From Roseomonas sp. KE2513 (GTDB lineage: Bacteria; Pseudomonadota; Alphaproteobacteria; Acetobacterales; Acetobacteraceae): DNA of 64,000 nucleotides. The translations under genes and the position numbers were made by a program. This document shows, piece by piece, positions 19,411 to 27,996 of the stretch (within the stretch, counting starts at the first letter, position 1; each line of letters begins with the position of its first letter). The notes beneath the pieces are model-generated. The model did no database searches and was not told the origin of the DNA. It saw nothing but the letters and a program-made list of their open reading frames with translations. The DNA is taken from positions 62,001 through 126,000 of the forward strand of contig NZ_RCVR01000003.1 of the NCBI RefSeq assembly GCF_016107305.1, in the 5' to 3' direction.

Positions 19411-19863
19411 CTAGAAGGGCTTCACGATCACCATGATCACGATGAGGATCAGCAGCAGCGTCGGCACCTCGTTGGCGATGCGCCAGTAGCGTTCCGTCTT
19501 CGGTCGTTCGTCGCGGGCAAAGCCCTTGCGAGCGGCGGCCAGGGTGCCGTGGAAGGCGCTCATGCCGAGGAAGCCGGCCATCTTTCCGTGCCACCAGCCG
19601 GCGTGCCAATCGACGATGCCGGGCGTGAGAACGAGGGTGATGCCGAGCAGCCAGGCGGCCGCCATGGCGGGGTTGATGATGGCGCGCAGCAGGCGGCGTT
19701 CCATCACCTTCAGCATCTCCGAGGCCTCTCCGCCAACGGGGACGGTGGAGTGATAGACGTAGAGGCGGGGCAGGTAGAACATCCCGGCCATCCAGGCGAA
19801 GACGGCGATGAGGTGCAGCGCCTTAGTCCAGGGATAGAGGCCCGCGAGCCAGGGGATGGTCAC
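19411..19863 (-). CDS. hemJ: Protoporphyrinogen IX oxidase HemJ
   Basis: 150 residues with four predicted membrane helices. HemJ oxidises protoporphyrinogen IX to protoporphyrin IX in the membrane of most alphaproteobacteria. The first helix contains the conserved KALHLIAVFAWMAGMFYLPRL with His17, and the C-terminus keeps the RYWRIANEVPTLLLILIVIM segment. The GTG start at 19863 overlaps the stop of the HAD gene by four bases (GTGA). This puts hemH, the HAD phosphatase and hemJ in one coupled unit, so the last two heme steps are encoded together. Confidence 0.93.
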   Translation of the reverse strand: MTIPWLAGLYPWTKALHLIAVFAWMAGMFYLPRLYVYHSTVPVGGEASEMLKVMERRLLRAIINPAMAAAWLLGITLVLTPGIVDWHAGWWHGKMAGFLGMSAFHGTLAAARKGFARDERPKTERYWRIANEVPTLLLILIVIMVIVKPF

Positions 19864-20540
19864 GCGGCCACCCTGCCGATGCCCAGCAGCGCCGGGAGTT
19901 CGGCGTGGTCGTGGAAGACTTCGGTCACGCCCGCGGCGCGGAGGCCGGCTTCCGGGGTTTCCTGCGCGAAGCCGAGCACGCGGCAGCCGGCGGCCAGGCC
20001 CGCGCGGGCGCCGGCGATGCTGTCCTCCACCACCACGCAGTCCCGCGGGTCGGCGCCGACGAGCTTGGCGGCGGCGAGGTAGAGGTCGGGCCAGGGCTTG
20101 GGGCGCGCCACGTCCTCGAAGCAGAGGAGGCGGCCCTCGAAGTGGTGGAAGAAGGGAAGGATGGCGGCCTTGCTGCGGAGTTCGGCCCGGCCGGAATTGG
20201 AGGCGACGGCCATGCGGATGCCGGCGGCCGCCACCGCCTCCACGGCGGCCTGGGCGCCGCGGATGGGCGAGAGGTCGCCGGTGGCGTAGCGGGCGACGAT
20301 GCGGCCCACCACGCTCTCCTCCCAGTCCGGCGCCAGGGGGGCGTTGAAGTGGCCTTCGATGCGGGTGCGGATGTCGGGCAGGGCGGTTCCCATGAAGAGG
20401 GCCTTGGCCTCCTCCATGGTCATGGGCCAGCCGCGCTCGGTCAGGTCGTCGGCGATGGCGCCGTTGGCCACGGCCTCGCTGTCGGCGAGCACGCCGTCGC
20501 AGTCGAAGAGGACCGCGGCGGGGCGGAGGGCGGCGCTCAT
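19860..20540 (-). CDS. HAD family hydrolase (phosphoglycolate phosphatase-like)
   Basis: 226 residues. Motif I reads LFDCDGVLADSE, with the nucleophile Asp13 and acid/base Asp15. Motif II is ASNSGR and motif IV is CVVVEDSIAGARAG. The cap is helical, which places it in the Gph/beta-phosphoglucomutase-like subfamily. The substrate is not deducible. It overlaps hemH by four bases at its start (ATGA) and hemJ by four bases at its end. Whether it serves heme synthesis or only shares transcription is unknown. Confidence 0.88.
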   Translation of the reverse strand: MSAALRPAAVLFDCDGVLADSEAVANGAIADDLTERGWPMTMEEAKALFMGTALPDIRTRIEGHFNAPLAPDWEESVVGRIVARYATGDLSPIRGAQAAVEAVAAAGIRMAVASNSGRAELRSKAAILPFFHHFEGRLLCFEDVARPKPWPDLYLAAAKLVGADPRDCVVVEDSIAGARAGLAAGCRVLGFAQETPEAGLRAAGVTEVFHDHAELPALLGIGRVAA

Positions 20541-21688
20541 GCCTCCACCCGCAGCGGCTGGGCGGCGGTGTGGGGACAGCCCTTGTGCTGCTTCGGGCAT
20601 TGCCGCCCGCCGGCGAAGGAGCAGAGCTTGCCGCCCGCGGCGTCGCGCGAGCCGCGGCTTTCGTCGCGCGTGCGGCGGACGAGGGCCGCGAGGGAGGCGA
20701 TGAAGCCGGCGTCGCTGTTCTGCGCGGGCACGCGGAAATAGGCGGGCACGCCGACCTTGTGCGCGAGTTCGCGATATTCCACGTCGAGTTCCACGAGGGT
20801 TTCCGAATGCTCCGAGACGAAGGCGATGGGGCAGACGAGAAGGGCCACGCCTTCCTTGCCGGCCTCCTCGATCGCGGTCTCCGCGCTTGGGCCGAGCCAC
20901 TTCTGCGGGGTGACGCGGGACTGGTAGCAGAGGCCGTGCTCGATGGAGGGATCGTCCAGCGCGGCCATGACGGCGGCAACCGAGCGCTCCACCTGCCACT
21001 GGTAGGGGTCGCCCTGCTTCACGATTGTCTCCGGGAGGCCATGGGCGCTGAAGAGAAGGCGGAGCCGCGTGCCCTCCGGCACCGCCGCGCGGGCCTCGTC
21101 CCAGGAACGGCGGATAATGGCGGCGGTGGCCTCGGCGAAGCCCTCGTCGGAGTGCCAGCAGCATAGGGTGGTGGTGGGCGTGATGAAGCCAGCGCGCTTG
21201 GCCGCGCTATGCCAGACGCTCAGGCTGCTGCCCGTCGTTGTCGTGCTGAACTGCGGATAGAGCGGCACCAGCACCACCTCGTCCGGCGACCAGGCCATGA
21301 CGTCGCGCAGCGCGGCCTCGGTGAAGGGATGCCAGTAGCGCATCGCGACGAAGCAGCGCGCCTCCATCCCCGCGCCGCGCAGCGAGGCCTCGAGTGCTGC
21401 GGCCTGCTCTTCTGTCAACTCCCGCAGCGGGGACTTGCCGCCGAGGATCGCGTAGTTCTCGCTCGCGGCCTTCGTGCGGCGGGCAGCGATCAGGCGGCCG
21501 AGCGGGATCCGGAAGATCGCGGGAAAGCGCAGGATCGCGGGATCGGTGAAGAGGTTCGTCAGGAAGGGGCGCACCGCCTCCGGGCTGTCTGGCCCACCGA
21601 GGTTGAACAGCACCACGGCGACCTTTCGCCGGCCGGCCGCCGGTGGAGGAACGGTCGGGGCGGGCGCGACAGGGGCGGTGATGCTCAT
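20537..21688 (-). CDS. hemH: Ferrochelatase HemH
   Basis: 383 residues. It inserts ferrous iron into protoporphyrin IX. The N-terminal VAVVLFNLGGPDSPEAV, the catalytic histidine in LLFSAHGLPE, and the SEHSETLVELD segment are all intact. I placed the start at the ATG at 21688 (MSITAPV), since sequence before it is proline-rich and unlike the family. The C-terminal tail has three clustered cysteines (LCSFAGGRQC then KGCPH). Iron-sulfur ligation by C-terminal cysteines is known for some bacterial ferrochelatases, including that of Caulobacter. Whether these three are ligands is inference. Confidence 0.95.
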   Translation of the reverse strand: MSITAPVAPAPTVPPPAAGRRKVAVVLFNLGGPDSPEAVRPFLTNLFTDPAILRFPAIFRIPLGRLIAARRTKAASENYAILGGKSPLRELTEEQAAALEASLRGAGMEARCFVAMRYWHPFTEAALRDVMAWSPDEVVLVPLYPQFSTTTTGSSLSVWHSAAKRAGFITPTTTLCCWHSDEGFAEATAAIIRRSWDEARAAVPEGTRLRLLFSAHGLPETIVKQGDPYQWQVERSVAAVMAALDDPSIEHGLCYQSRVTPQKWLGPSAETAIEEAGKEGVALLVCPIAFVSEHSETLVELDVEYRELAHKVGVPAYFRVPAQNSDAGFIASLAALVRRTRDESRGSRDAAGGKLCSFAGGRQCPKQHKGCPHTAAQPLRVEA

Positions 21689-21765
21689 GATGCCGCCACA
21701 TGCCACCGCGGGGGGCGGGGTCAAGGGGCGGGGGCGCTTTTGCGGGGTGGGCTGGCGCTTGCGGC

Positions 21766-21969
21766 CTCCGGGGAAGAGAAAGAATTCTCTCCCCCGGACC
21801 CCTACTCATCTTTTTTCTATTTGCTGGAGACACTCGGTCGTCGGTGCGCCTCGGGTCTTGGACCCGAGGCCACGACATGTTCAGGAAGGTGTCGCGACAG
21901 CCAGACGGGGGTCCAGGGGCCTCAGGCTCCTGGCGGGTGAGGTCCGGAGAGGGCAGTGCCCTCTCTGGC
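21766..21969 (+). repeat. Intergenic four-hairpin element, copy 5
   Basis: About 204 bp between the hemH start and the stop of the lipase gene, both on the minus strand. Here the GAATTC head faces a gene start. Only the tail hairpin abuts a stop codon (21971). One head-stem mismatch is present (GGGGAAGAGAA). Confidence 0.88.
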
Positions 21970-21970
21970 C

Positions 21971-22993
21971 CTACCAGGCCGGAAGAGGCGCGGTCCTCCA
22001 GGCAAGCCCTGTCCGGTCCGCCCCCGAGGGAAGCGGCGCCGCGGGGTTGTCGATCCAGGCAAGGATGTCGCCGATGACCGCGCCGGCGCCGAGGTCGCGG
22101 AGTGGCATGTGGTGGATGGCCGCGTAGTAGGCCACGCGGGCGGGGGCGTCGGCGGGGATGCGGTCCAGCAGCGCGCGGGTGGCGACGGGGGGCACGAGCT
22201 GGTCCCGGCCGCCGTAGACGAGCAGGACGGGCGGCATGGCGGGGCCGAGGCGGGGGGCGGCGGCCAGGGCGTCGTCCATGAGGTCGATGAGGCCGGAGGT
22301 GGTGTCCACGCGGGTCTCGCGAATGGTCAGCGGGTCGCGCGCCATGCGGCGGAGGGCGGTCATGTTGTCGGTGGGGACGATGCCCGGCACGCCCGAGGCG
22401 ACCGCGACGCGGGGCACGAGGTGGGTCAGGACGTCCAGCAGGCCCGTGATGATCCCCGGCATGGTCACGCGCCCCCAGACGGCGGGGGCGAGGAGGACGT
22501 AGCCCGCGGCCGGCGGCGGGCTGGGCCTGGTGGCCGCGAGGAGGAGGACGGCCCCGCCCATGCTCTCGCCGAGGAGGATGAGCGGGATGCCGGGATGGCG
22601 GGCCTTGAGGAGGCGGGCGGCGGTGGCGGCATCGGCGGCGAGCGTGTCCGCGCCGGGCCAGACGCCGCGGTGCGGCGCCCCCCCGAAGCCACGCTGGTCA
22701 TAGGCGTAGACGGCGAGGCCGGCGGCGTTCAGCGCGGCGGCGGGCTCGCTCATGAAGTTCCGGCTGTCGTTGAAGCCGTGCAGGCAGAGCAGGACGGCGC
22801 GCGGCGGGGCGGCGGGCAGCCAGGCGCGCAGCGGCAGGCGCGCACCGTCCTCCATGGTCAGCGCGTCCTCGGCCAGCGCGGGCTCGGCCAGGGGCGGGCC
22901 GGCGGGGATGACCTGGGGCGTGCAGGCGGCAAGCGGCAGGGCGAGGAGCGCCCGGCGCGAGACGCGGCCGCGCAGGAGGGGACCGGTAGGCAT
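21971..22993 (-). CDS. Alpha/beta hydrolase lipoprotein, monoacylglycerol lipase-like
   Basis: 340 residues from the ATG at 22993. The N-terminus carries a twin-arginine-like SRRALLALPLAAC lipobox, so the protein is probably lipid-anchored in the periplasm. The fold shows LCLHGFNDSRN (oxyanion region), nucleophile Ser in GESMGG, the acid in YGGRDQLVPP and His in AIHHMP. This is the serine aminopeptidase S33/monoglyceride-lipase-like pattern. The physiological ester is unknown. No ribosome site stands out. Confidence 0.86.
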   Translation of the reverse strand: MPTGPLLRGRVSRRALLALPLAACTPQVIPAGPPLAEPALAEDALTMEDGARLPLRAWLPAAPPRAVLLCLHGFNDSRNFMSEPAAALNAAGLAVYAYDQRGFGGAPHRGVWPGADTLAADAATAARLLKARHPGIPLILLGESMGGAVLLLAATRPSPPPAAGYVLLAPAVWGRVTMPGIITGLLDVLTHLVPRVAVASGVPGIVPTDNMTALRRMARDPLTIRETRVDTTSGLIDLMDDALAAAPRLGPAMPPVLLVYGGRDQLVPPVATRALLDRIPADAPARVAYYAAIHHMPLRDLGAGAVIGDILAWIDNPAAPLPSGADRTGLAWRTAPLPAW

Positions 22994-23055
22994 TGGCGGA
23001 GGATGTGGGCGCGGCAGGGGATGCCGTCCATGCCTGTTACGCAACGTCGTTCGCT

Positions 23056-23101
23056 CGGCAGCAAGCTTGCGCGCTGCCCGGCAGCAAGCTTGCGCGCTGT
23101 C
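23056..23101 (+). repeat. 23-bp tandem duplication
   Basis: Two head-to-tail copies (23056-23078 and 23079-23101) of a 23-bp unit beginning CGGCAGCAAGCTTGC differ at a single position. Each unit has short inverted ends (GGCAGC and GCTGCC). It lies upstream of both the lipase gene and the divergent Bug protein gene, so it could matter for their control. Confidence 0.85.
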
Positions 23102-23180
23102 CCGCACGCGGCCGCCGCGCGCTTGCCTCCCCGGCGGGCGTGGCGGCAGTCTCGCCGCAAAGAATCATGGGGAGGCGTGC

Positions 23181-24152
23181 ATGAGCGGACGGCGCGGTGT
23201 TCTGGCGATGGCCCTGGCGGCGGGCGCCGCGAAGGGGGCGGCGGCGCAGCCCGGCTGGCCGGACCGGCCGGTGCGGGTGGTGGTGCCCTTCCCGCCCGGC
23301 GGCTCGAACGACATCGTGGCGCGGCTGCTCTGCGAGGTGCTGCGCGAGCGCACGGGCCAGCCCTGGGTGGTCGAGAACCGCTCGGGCGCGGGCGGCAACG
23401 TGGGCGCCGATAGCGTGGCCAAGGCGGCGCCGGACGGAACCACCCTGCTGCTGACCGCGCCGGGGCCGCTGACGATCAACAACGCCCTCTTTCCCTCCAT
23501 GCCCTATGTCGCGGAGCGCGACTTCGCGCCGCTGGCCCTGGTCGCAACGGTGCCAATCGTGCTGATGGTGGGGCCGGAAACGCCCGTGCGGGACGTGGCC
23601 GGGCTGATCGCGCTGGCCAAGGCGCAGCCGGGGCGGATTGCCTTCGGCTCCTCGGGCAACGGCAGCACGAACCACTTGGCGGGGGAGTTGTTCCGCAGCA
23701 TGGCCGGGATCGACATCGTCCACGTGCCCTATCGCGGCGCGGCGCCGGCCATGACGGACCTCGTTGGTGGGCAGATCGGCATGATGTTCGACAACCTGCC
23801 GGCCGTGCTGCCGCAGGTGCGCGACGGGCGGGTGAAGGCGCTGGCTGTCGCGGGTGCGCGCCGGGCCGCCGCCCTGCCGGAGGTGCCGACACTCGCCGAA
23901 GCCGGGTTGGCCGGCTTCGCGGCGGAGGCTTGGTTCGGGCTGGCCGGACCGGCGGCCATGCCGGCCGCCCTCCGCGCGCGGGTGGAAGGGCTGGTGACGG
24001 AGGCGCTTTCCGACGCTGGGCTGCGCGCGAAGCTGGCGGCCACGGGGGCGGAGCCGGGCGCGCTGGCTGGGGACGCTTTCGGGAGATTTATGGCGCAGGA
24101 GCGCGCGACCTGGACGCGAGTAATCCAGGCTTCGGGGGCTCAGGCGGGATAG
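23181..24152 (+). CDS. Tripartite tricarboxylate transporter substrate-binding protein (Bug family)
   Basis: 323 residues with a signal peptide ending near AAAQ. The Bug signature is clear: WPDRPVRVVVPFPPGG, then ENRSGAGGNVGADSVAKAAPDG, and VHVPYRGAAPAMTDL with GQIGMMFDN. These periplasmic proteins deliver carboxylates to TctA/TctB permeases. No tctA or tctB is adjacent, which is usual in lineages where Bug proteins are expanded as orphans. GGGGAGG lies six bases ahead of the ATG. The ligand is unknown. Confidence 0.92.
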   Translation: MSGRRGVLAMALAAGAAKGAAAQPGWPDRPVRVVVPFPPGGSNDIVARLLCEVLRERTGQPWVVENRSGAGGNVGADSVAKAAPDGTTLLLTAPGPLTINNALFPSMPYVAERDFAPLALVATVPIVLMVGPETPVRDVAGLIALAKAQPGRIAFGSSGNGSTNHLAGELFRSMAGIDIVHVPYRGAAPAMTDLVGGQIGMMFDNLPAVLPQVRDGRVKALAVAGARRAAALPEVPTLAEAGLAGFAAEAWFGLAGPAAMPAALRARVEGLVTEALSDAGLRAKLAATGAEPGALAGDAFGRFMAQERATWTRVIQASGAQAG

Positions 24153-24164
24153 GGCGCGCTTGTG

Positions 24165-24357
24165 GACCCCGGGGGGGAGAGAATTCTCTCCCCCGGACCC
24201 CCACTCATTTTTCTATCTGCTTGGAATATTGGACAGCCGGTGCGCCTCGGGTCGATGACCCGAGGCGACTGCACGTTCAGGAAGGGCGTCAGATGCGGGT
24301 CCAGGGGCCTCAGGCTCCTGGCGGATGAGGTCTGGAGAGGGAAGAGCCCTCTCCAGC
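24165..24357 (+). repeat. Intergenic four-hairpin element, copy 6
   Basis: About 193 bp between the Bug gene and the convergent glycoside hydrolase gene. The head is slightly shortened (GGGGGGGAGAGAATTCTC). The tail stem has one mismatch (GGAGAGGGAAGAGCCCTCTCC read as two arms). Confidence 0.88.
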
Positions 24358-24364
24358 GCCCCGA

Positions 24365-25651
24365 TCAGTGCTCGCCCGCGCCCACCTCATGCGACACGCG
24401 CTCCTCTTCCGCGCCCGCCGAGAGGCGGACGGTTTCGGAGTGTTCCCAGGCCGCGGAGAAGGCAGCGGCGGCGTCGGGTTCCTCGGGCACGTCCTCGCCG
24501 CGCAGGAAGGCCTCGAAGAGGGCCGTCTGGCGCGCGAGTTCCTTGGCGAGCGGCGCGTCCACCGGGCGGCGGCCGCGGACGGGATGCATCTCGAACAGGC
24601 CGTTGGGGCAGTAGCGGTCGTTGTCCCAGCCGAGATGCGAGACGACGGGGTAGAGGCAGATGCCGCCGATCGGCACGCCCGCGCGCATGGCGGCGCGCAC
24701 CTCGTCGCAGACGTAGCGGAGCCAGGGGGCGCGCGGGCTGCCCTCGATGCTCGTCTCCGCCATGATCATCGGCCGCTTCACGCGGGCATAGGCATCCACC
24801 AGCAGGTCGCGCAGCGGACGGTGGCGCGGGTCGTCGATCTTGACGGTGTAGCCGCGGTCGCCCTCGCGCACGAACTGGTTGTTCCAGTAGTAGTTCACGC
24901 CCATGAAGTCGAAGCCGTCCGGCGTGCCGCCGAGTTCCGGCATGGCCCGGCCGAGCAGGCCCTCCCAGGCGTGCCACTGGGATTCGTGGTGATCCGCGGC
25001 GTCGCTGTCGGGGTCGTTCTCCTCGGCGAGGACGTTGATGATCGGGTCCACGGCAATCAGGCGCGTGCCGGGAACGGCCTCACGCGCCGCCCGGCCGGCG
25101 GCGATGGAGGCGGCGACGAGGCGAGCCTTCATCTCGCCGCCCCAGTTGCGGCGGCCGGGATTGAAGTAGCCGACATCCCCGGCGGCCCAGGCCCAGAAGG
25201 AGATCTCGTTCACGGGGCAGAGGATCGGGGGCTCGCCCTCCTCCTCCAGCAGCAGGCGGGCGAAGGCCGCGGCGAAGCGCGCGAGCGCCTCGGCGAAGCC
25301 GTTCTCCATCGGGCTGACATGGTCGGGATGCCCGTAGTGGCAGACATCCCAGGCCACGCGCACGCCGGCCTTCTTCGCGGCCCGGATGAGCGGCAGCACC
25401 GGCGACCAGTCGTAATGGCCGGGGATGCGCTCGATCAGGTGCCAGCGGGCGCCGTCCCGCGCGCCGCGGATGCCGTGCGCGGCCAGCGCCTCGTAGTCCA
25501 CTTCCGCCAGGAGGTCATGGCGGGTGGAGGCGATGAGGTCGAGGCGCTTGCCGTCGTCCCGCCGGTGCGTCGAGCACTCGAATCCGCCCATGAAGAAGCT
25601 GGGCGAGAAGCTCGGCGAGACGCGGGAGTTGGGCGATCGAGAATCCGCCAT
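24365..25651 (-). CDS. Glycoside hydrolase, family 1-like (beta-glucosidase fold)
   Basis: 428 residues from the ATG at 25651, eight bases after the glf stop. The barrel shows the GH clan A pattern. A candidate acid/base Glu149 lies in CPVNEISFW, and a candidate nucleophile Glu299 lies in MIMAETS, with NYYWNNQF between them. The canonical GH1 motifs (NEP and ENG) are altered (NEI and ETS), so it is a distant member. With glf and the glycosyltransferase it forms a tight three-gene unit, so a role in making or trimming a surface glycan is more likely than nutrition. This role is inference. Confidence 0.75.
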   Translation of the reverse strand: MADSRSPNSRVSPSFSPSFFMGGFECSTHRRDDGKRLDLIASTRHDLLAEVDYEALAAHGIRGARDGARWHLIERIPGHYDWSPVLPLIRAAKKAGVRVAWDVCHYGHPDHVSPMENGFAEALARFAAAFARLLLEEEGEPPILCPVNEISFWAWAAGDVGYFNPGRRNWGGEMKARLVAASIAAGRAAREAVPGTRLIAVDPIINVLAEENDPDSDAADHHESQWHAWEGLLGRAMPELGGTPDGFDFMGVNYYWNNQFVREGDRGYTVKIDDPRHRPLRDLLVDAYARVKRPMIMAETSIEGSPRAPWLRYVCDEVRAAMRAGVPIGGICLYPVVSHLGWDNDRYCPNGLFEMHPVRGRRPVDAPLAKELARQTALFEAFLRGEDVPEEPDAAAAFSAAWEHSETVRLSAGAEEERVSHEVGAGEH

Positions 25652-25658
25652 TCCCTGC

Positions 25659-26810
25659 TCAGGCCCCCGTCGCGACGAGGCCCGTCGCGTCATTGGCCGA
25701 ACGCTGCGGCACGCTCGTCTCGATGCGGCGGAAGGTGGCCAGCGCCTGCGCCACGACCTGGTCCATGTTGTAGTAGCGGTAGGTCGCGAGGCGCCCGACG
25801 AACCACACGTCCTCGGTCGCGTCCGCCAGCGCCTCGTAGCGCTTGTAGAGTTCGGCGTTCTCCGGCCGCGGCACGGGGTAGTAGGGGTCGCCCTCGGCCG
25901 AGGGGAACTCGGTGGTGATGGTGGTCTTGCCGTTCACCTGGCCGGTGAGGTGCTTGTACTCGGAGATGCGCGTGTAGGGCACCTCCTCGCCCGGGTAGTT
26001 CACCGTGCCGACCGGCTGGTACCACTCCTGGTCCAGCGTCTCGTGCTTGAAGGTGAGGCTGCGGTAGGGGAGCTTGCCGAAGCGGAAGTCGAAATACTCG
26101 TCCACCGGGCCGGTCCAGACCATGCGCCGGAAGGGCACCTTGCCCTTGATGTCGCGATAGTCGGTGCCGGTGAGGACGGTGATGTTCGGATGGTCCAGCA
26201 TGCGCTTGAACATGGCGGTGTAGCCATCGAGCGGCATGAACTGGTGCGTGTCGGTGAAGTAGCGGTCGTCCGTGTTCGCGCGCGTCGGCACGCGGGAGGT
26301 GACGGACTTGTCGAGCTCCGACGGGTCGAGGCCCCACTGCTTGCGGGTGTAGCCGCGGAAGAAGGTCTCGTAGAGCTCGCGCCCCACGCGGGAGACGACC
26401 ACGTCCTCCGAGGAGCGGATCTCCGGCACGGCCTCGGCGCGCTCGTTGAAGAAGGCCTCGACCTCGTCCTCCGTCGTGAGGGAGAGGTCGTTCATGCGGT
26501 TCACCGTCGTGCGGTTGATCGGCATGGGAACGAGCTTGCCGTCGGCCAGCTTCGCGAGAACGCGGTGCTCGTAGGCGCGCCACTTGGTGAAGCGCGACAG
26601 GTGCGAGAACACCGCGTCCGAGTTCGTGTGGAAGATGTGCGGGCCGTAGCGGTGCATCAGGATGCCGGCGGCGTCCTGCTCGTCATAGGCGTTGCCCGCG
26701 ATGTGGTCGCGACGGTCGACGACGAGCACGCGCTCGCCGCGCACGGTGGCGATGCGCTCAGCAAGGGTGGCGCCGGCGAAGCCGGCACCGACGATCAGCC
26801 AATCAAACAT
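25659..26810 (-). CDS. glf: UDP-galactopyranose mutase
   Basis: 383 residues. Glf is a flavoenzyme that converts UDP-galactopyranose to UDP-galactofuranose for cell-surface glycans. The FAD-binding VGAGFAGATLAE is at the N-terminus. RYGPHIFHTN, the RGYTRKQWG segment, RVPTRANTDDRYF and the C-terminal GRLATYRYYNMDQVV are all family-typical. Length matches characterised enzymes (about 370-390). Its start overlaps the end of the glycosyltransferase gene by eight bases. Confidence 0.96.
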   Translation of the reverse strand: MFDWLIVGAGFAGATLAERIATVRGERVLVVDRRDHIAGNAYDEQDAAGILMHRYGPHIFHTNSDAVFSHLSRFTKWRAYEHRVLAKLADGKLVPMPINRTTVNRMNDLSLTTEDEVEAFFNERAEAVPEIRSSEDVVVSRVGRELYETFFRGYTRKQWGLDPSELDKSVTSRVPTRANTDDRYFTDTHQFMPLDGYTAMFKRMLDHPNITVLTGTDYRDIKGKVPFRRMVWTGPVDEYFDFRFGKLPYRSLTFKHETLDQEWYQPVGTVNYPGEEVPYTRISEYKHLTGQVNGKTTITTEFPSAEGDPYYPVPRPENAELYKRYEALADATEDVWFVGRLATYRYYNMDQVVAQALATFRRIETSVPQRSANDATGLVATGA

Positions 26811-27996
26811 GGTTCGGGCTCGCGACCGCGCGGGAATTGAGAGATCCGTCGCCGGCAACCTTCGTCGCCGCGGCCTGGCGGAGAAGTTCGTGCATGCTGG
26901 ACCAGATGGAGTCCCAGGAACCCTGGGCGAGGAGTTGGTCGGCCTTGGGCAGCCAGGATTCGCGCGGGCGCGACATGGCCGTCTCGATCGCGGCAACCGC
27001 CTCTTCGGCGTTGGATGCGATCTCGACGAGGCCTTCCGCACCCCAGGAGCGCACCACGTCCTTGATGGGCGTGGAGACCACCGGCACGCCGGCGGCGAGG
27101 TATTCGGGCGTCTTGGTCGGCGAGATGAAGCGCGTGCTCTCGTTGAGCGCGAAGTTCATGAAGCCGCAGTCCCAGCCCGCGAGATAGGCGGGAAGCTCGT
27201 CCATCTTGCGCCCGCCCAGCCAGTGGATGTTGGGGCGCGTCGGGCGGCTCGCGGGGTCGATCTTCACCACGGGGCCGATCATCACGAAGGACCAGTCGGG
27301 GCGCAGCGCCGCGACGGCGTCGAGCAGCCCGAGGTCCATGCGCTCGTCCACCACGCCGAACCAGCCGATGCGCGGGTGCGGGATGTTCGCCTGATCAGCA
27401 GGCTCGGCCGCGCCGGAGGCGCGCAGCTCGCGCGACTTCGCAAAATGCGCAGAATCGACGCCCGAGGCGAAGAGGTGCACGCGCGGGTGCAGGCCGAGCT
27501 TCGCCTCGTAGAGCGAGCGGCCGCCGGTGAAGACGACATCCGCCTGGCGCAGCAGCCGCCGCTCGCGCAGCGTGAGCTGCGGCGAGGCGCCGCGGAAGGC
27601 CGAGAGCTCGTCCATGCAGTCATAGACGGTCACGACCGGGTTCAGGTGCGTCGTGAAGCCGAGCGACATCGGCGTGTAGTACCAGGCGATGTCAGGGCGC
27701 GCGCCGGCGAGCAGGCCGTCCAGCAGCGCGCGCTGCGCGTCGTCGCTCGCGGCCTCGTCCATGTTGTCGGGCAGGATCGGCACCGCGACCTCGACGCCGG
27801 ACGGCGTCATGTGGCGTTCGAGGCGCGGCAGGTCGGGCGCGGCCGGCTTGCGGATCGGTTCCTCGAAGAAAACCACGCGATGCGACTTCGCCGCGCGCGA
27901 GAGGAGGTGCTGCGGGCGCTGGAACACGAAGTCCCAGCGGAGATGCGAGAGGCAGAGAAGCAGAGGCGCTTGCGCGCCGGCGGGAGCGACGGAAAT
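26803..27996 (-). CDS. Glycosyltransferase (GT1/GT4-like), possible ATT start
   Basis: 397 residues if it begins at ATT 27996. The first conventional start (GTG 27927) would give 374 residues but would cut off LLLCLSHLRWDF, which belongs to the conserved N-terminus of this group (SHLRWDFVFQRPQHLLSR). A strong AGGAAGG (28006-28012) sits nine bases before the ATT, and an in-frame stop lies just upstream at TAA 28018-28016, so no upstream ATG, GTG or TTG exists. The C-terminal half has the nucleotide-sugar region SPTKTPEYLAAGVPVVSTPI. With glf downstream it is a plausible galactofuranosyl- or related transferase. The donor is inferred only from context. Confidence 0.85.
   Translation of the reverse strand: MSVAPAGAQAPLLLCLSHLRWDFVFQRPQHLLSRAAKSHRVVFFEEPIRKPAAPDLPRLERHMTPSGVEVAVPILPDNMDEAASDDAQRALLDGLLAGARPDIAWYYTPMSLGFTTHLNPVVTVYDCMDELSAFRGASPQLTLRERRLLRQADVVFTGGRSLYEAKLGLHPRVHLFASGVDSAHFAKSRELRASGAAEPADQANIPHPRIGWFGVVDERMDLGLLDAVAALRPDWSFVMIGPVVKIDPASRPTRPNIHWLGGRKMDELPAYLAGWDCGFMNFALNESTRFISPTKTPEYLAAGVPVVSTPIKDVVRSWGAEGLVEIASNAEEAVAAIETAMSRPRESWLPKADQLLAQGSWDSIWSSMHELLRQAAATKVAGDGSLNSRAVASPNHV

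Noticed and set aside
23056-23101. CRISPR-like direct repeats
   Set aside because: Only two units without spacers, directly tandem, and no cas genes.
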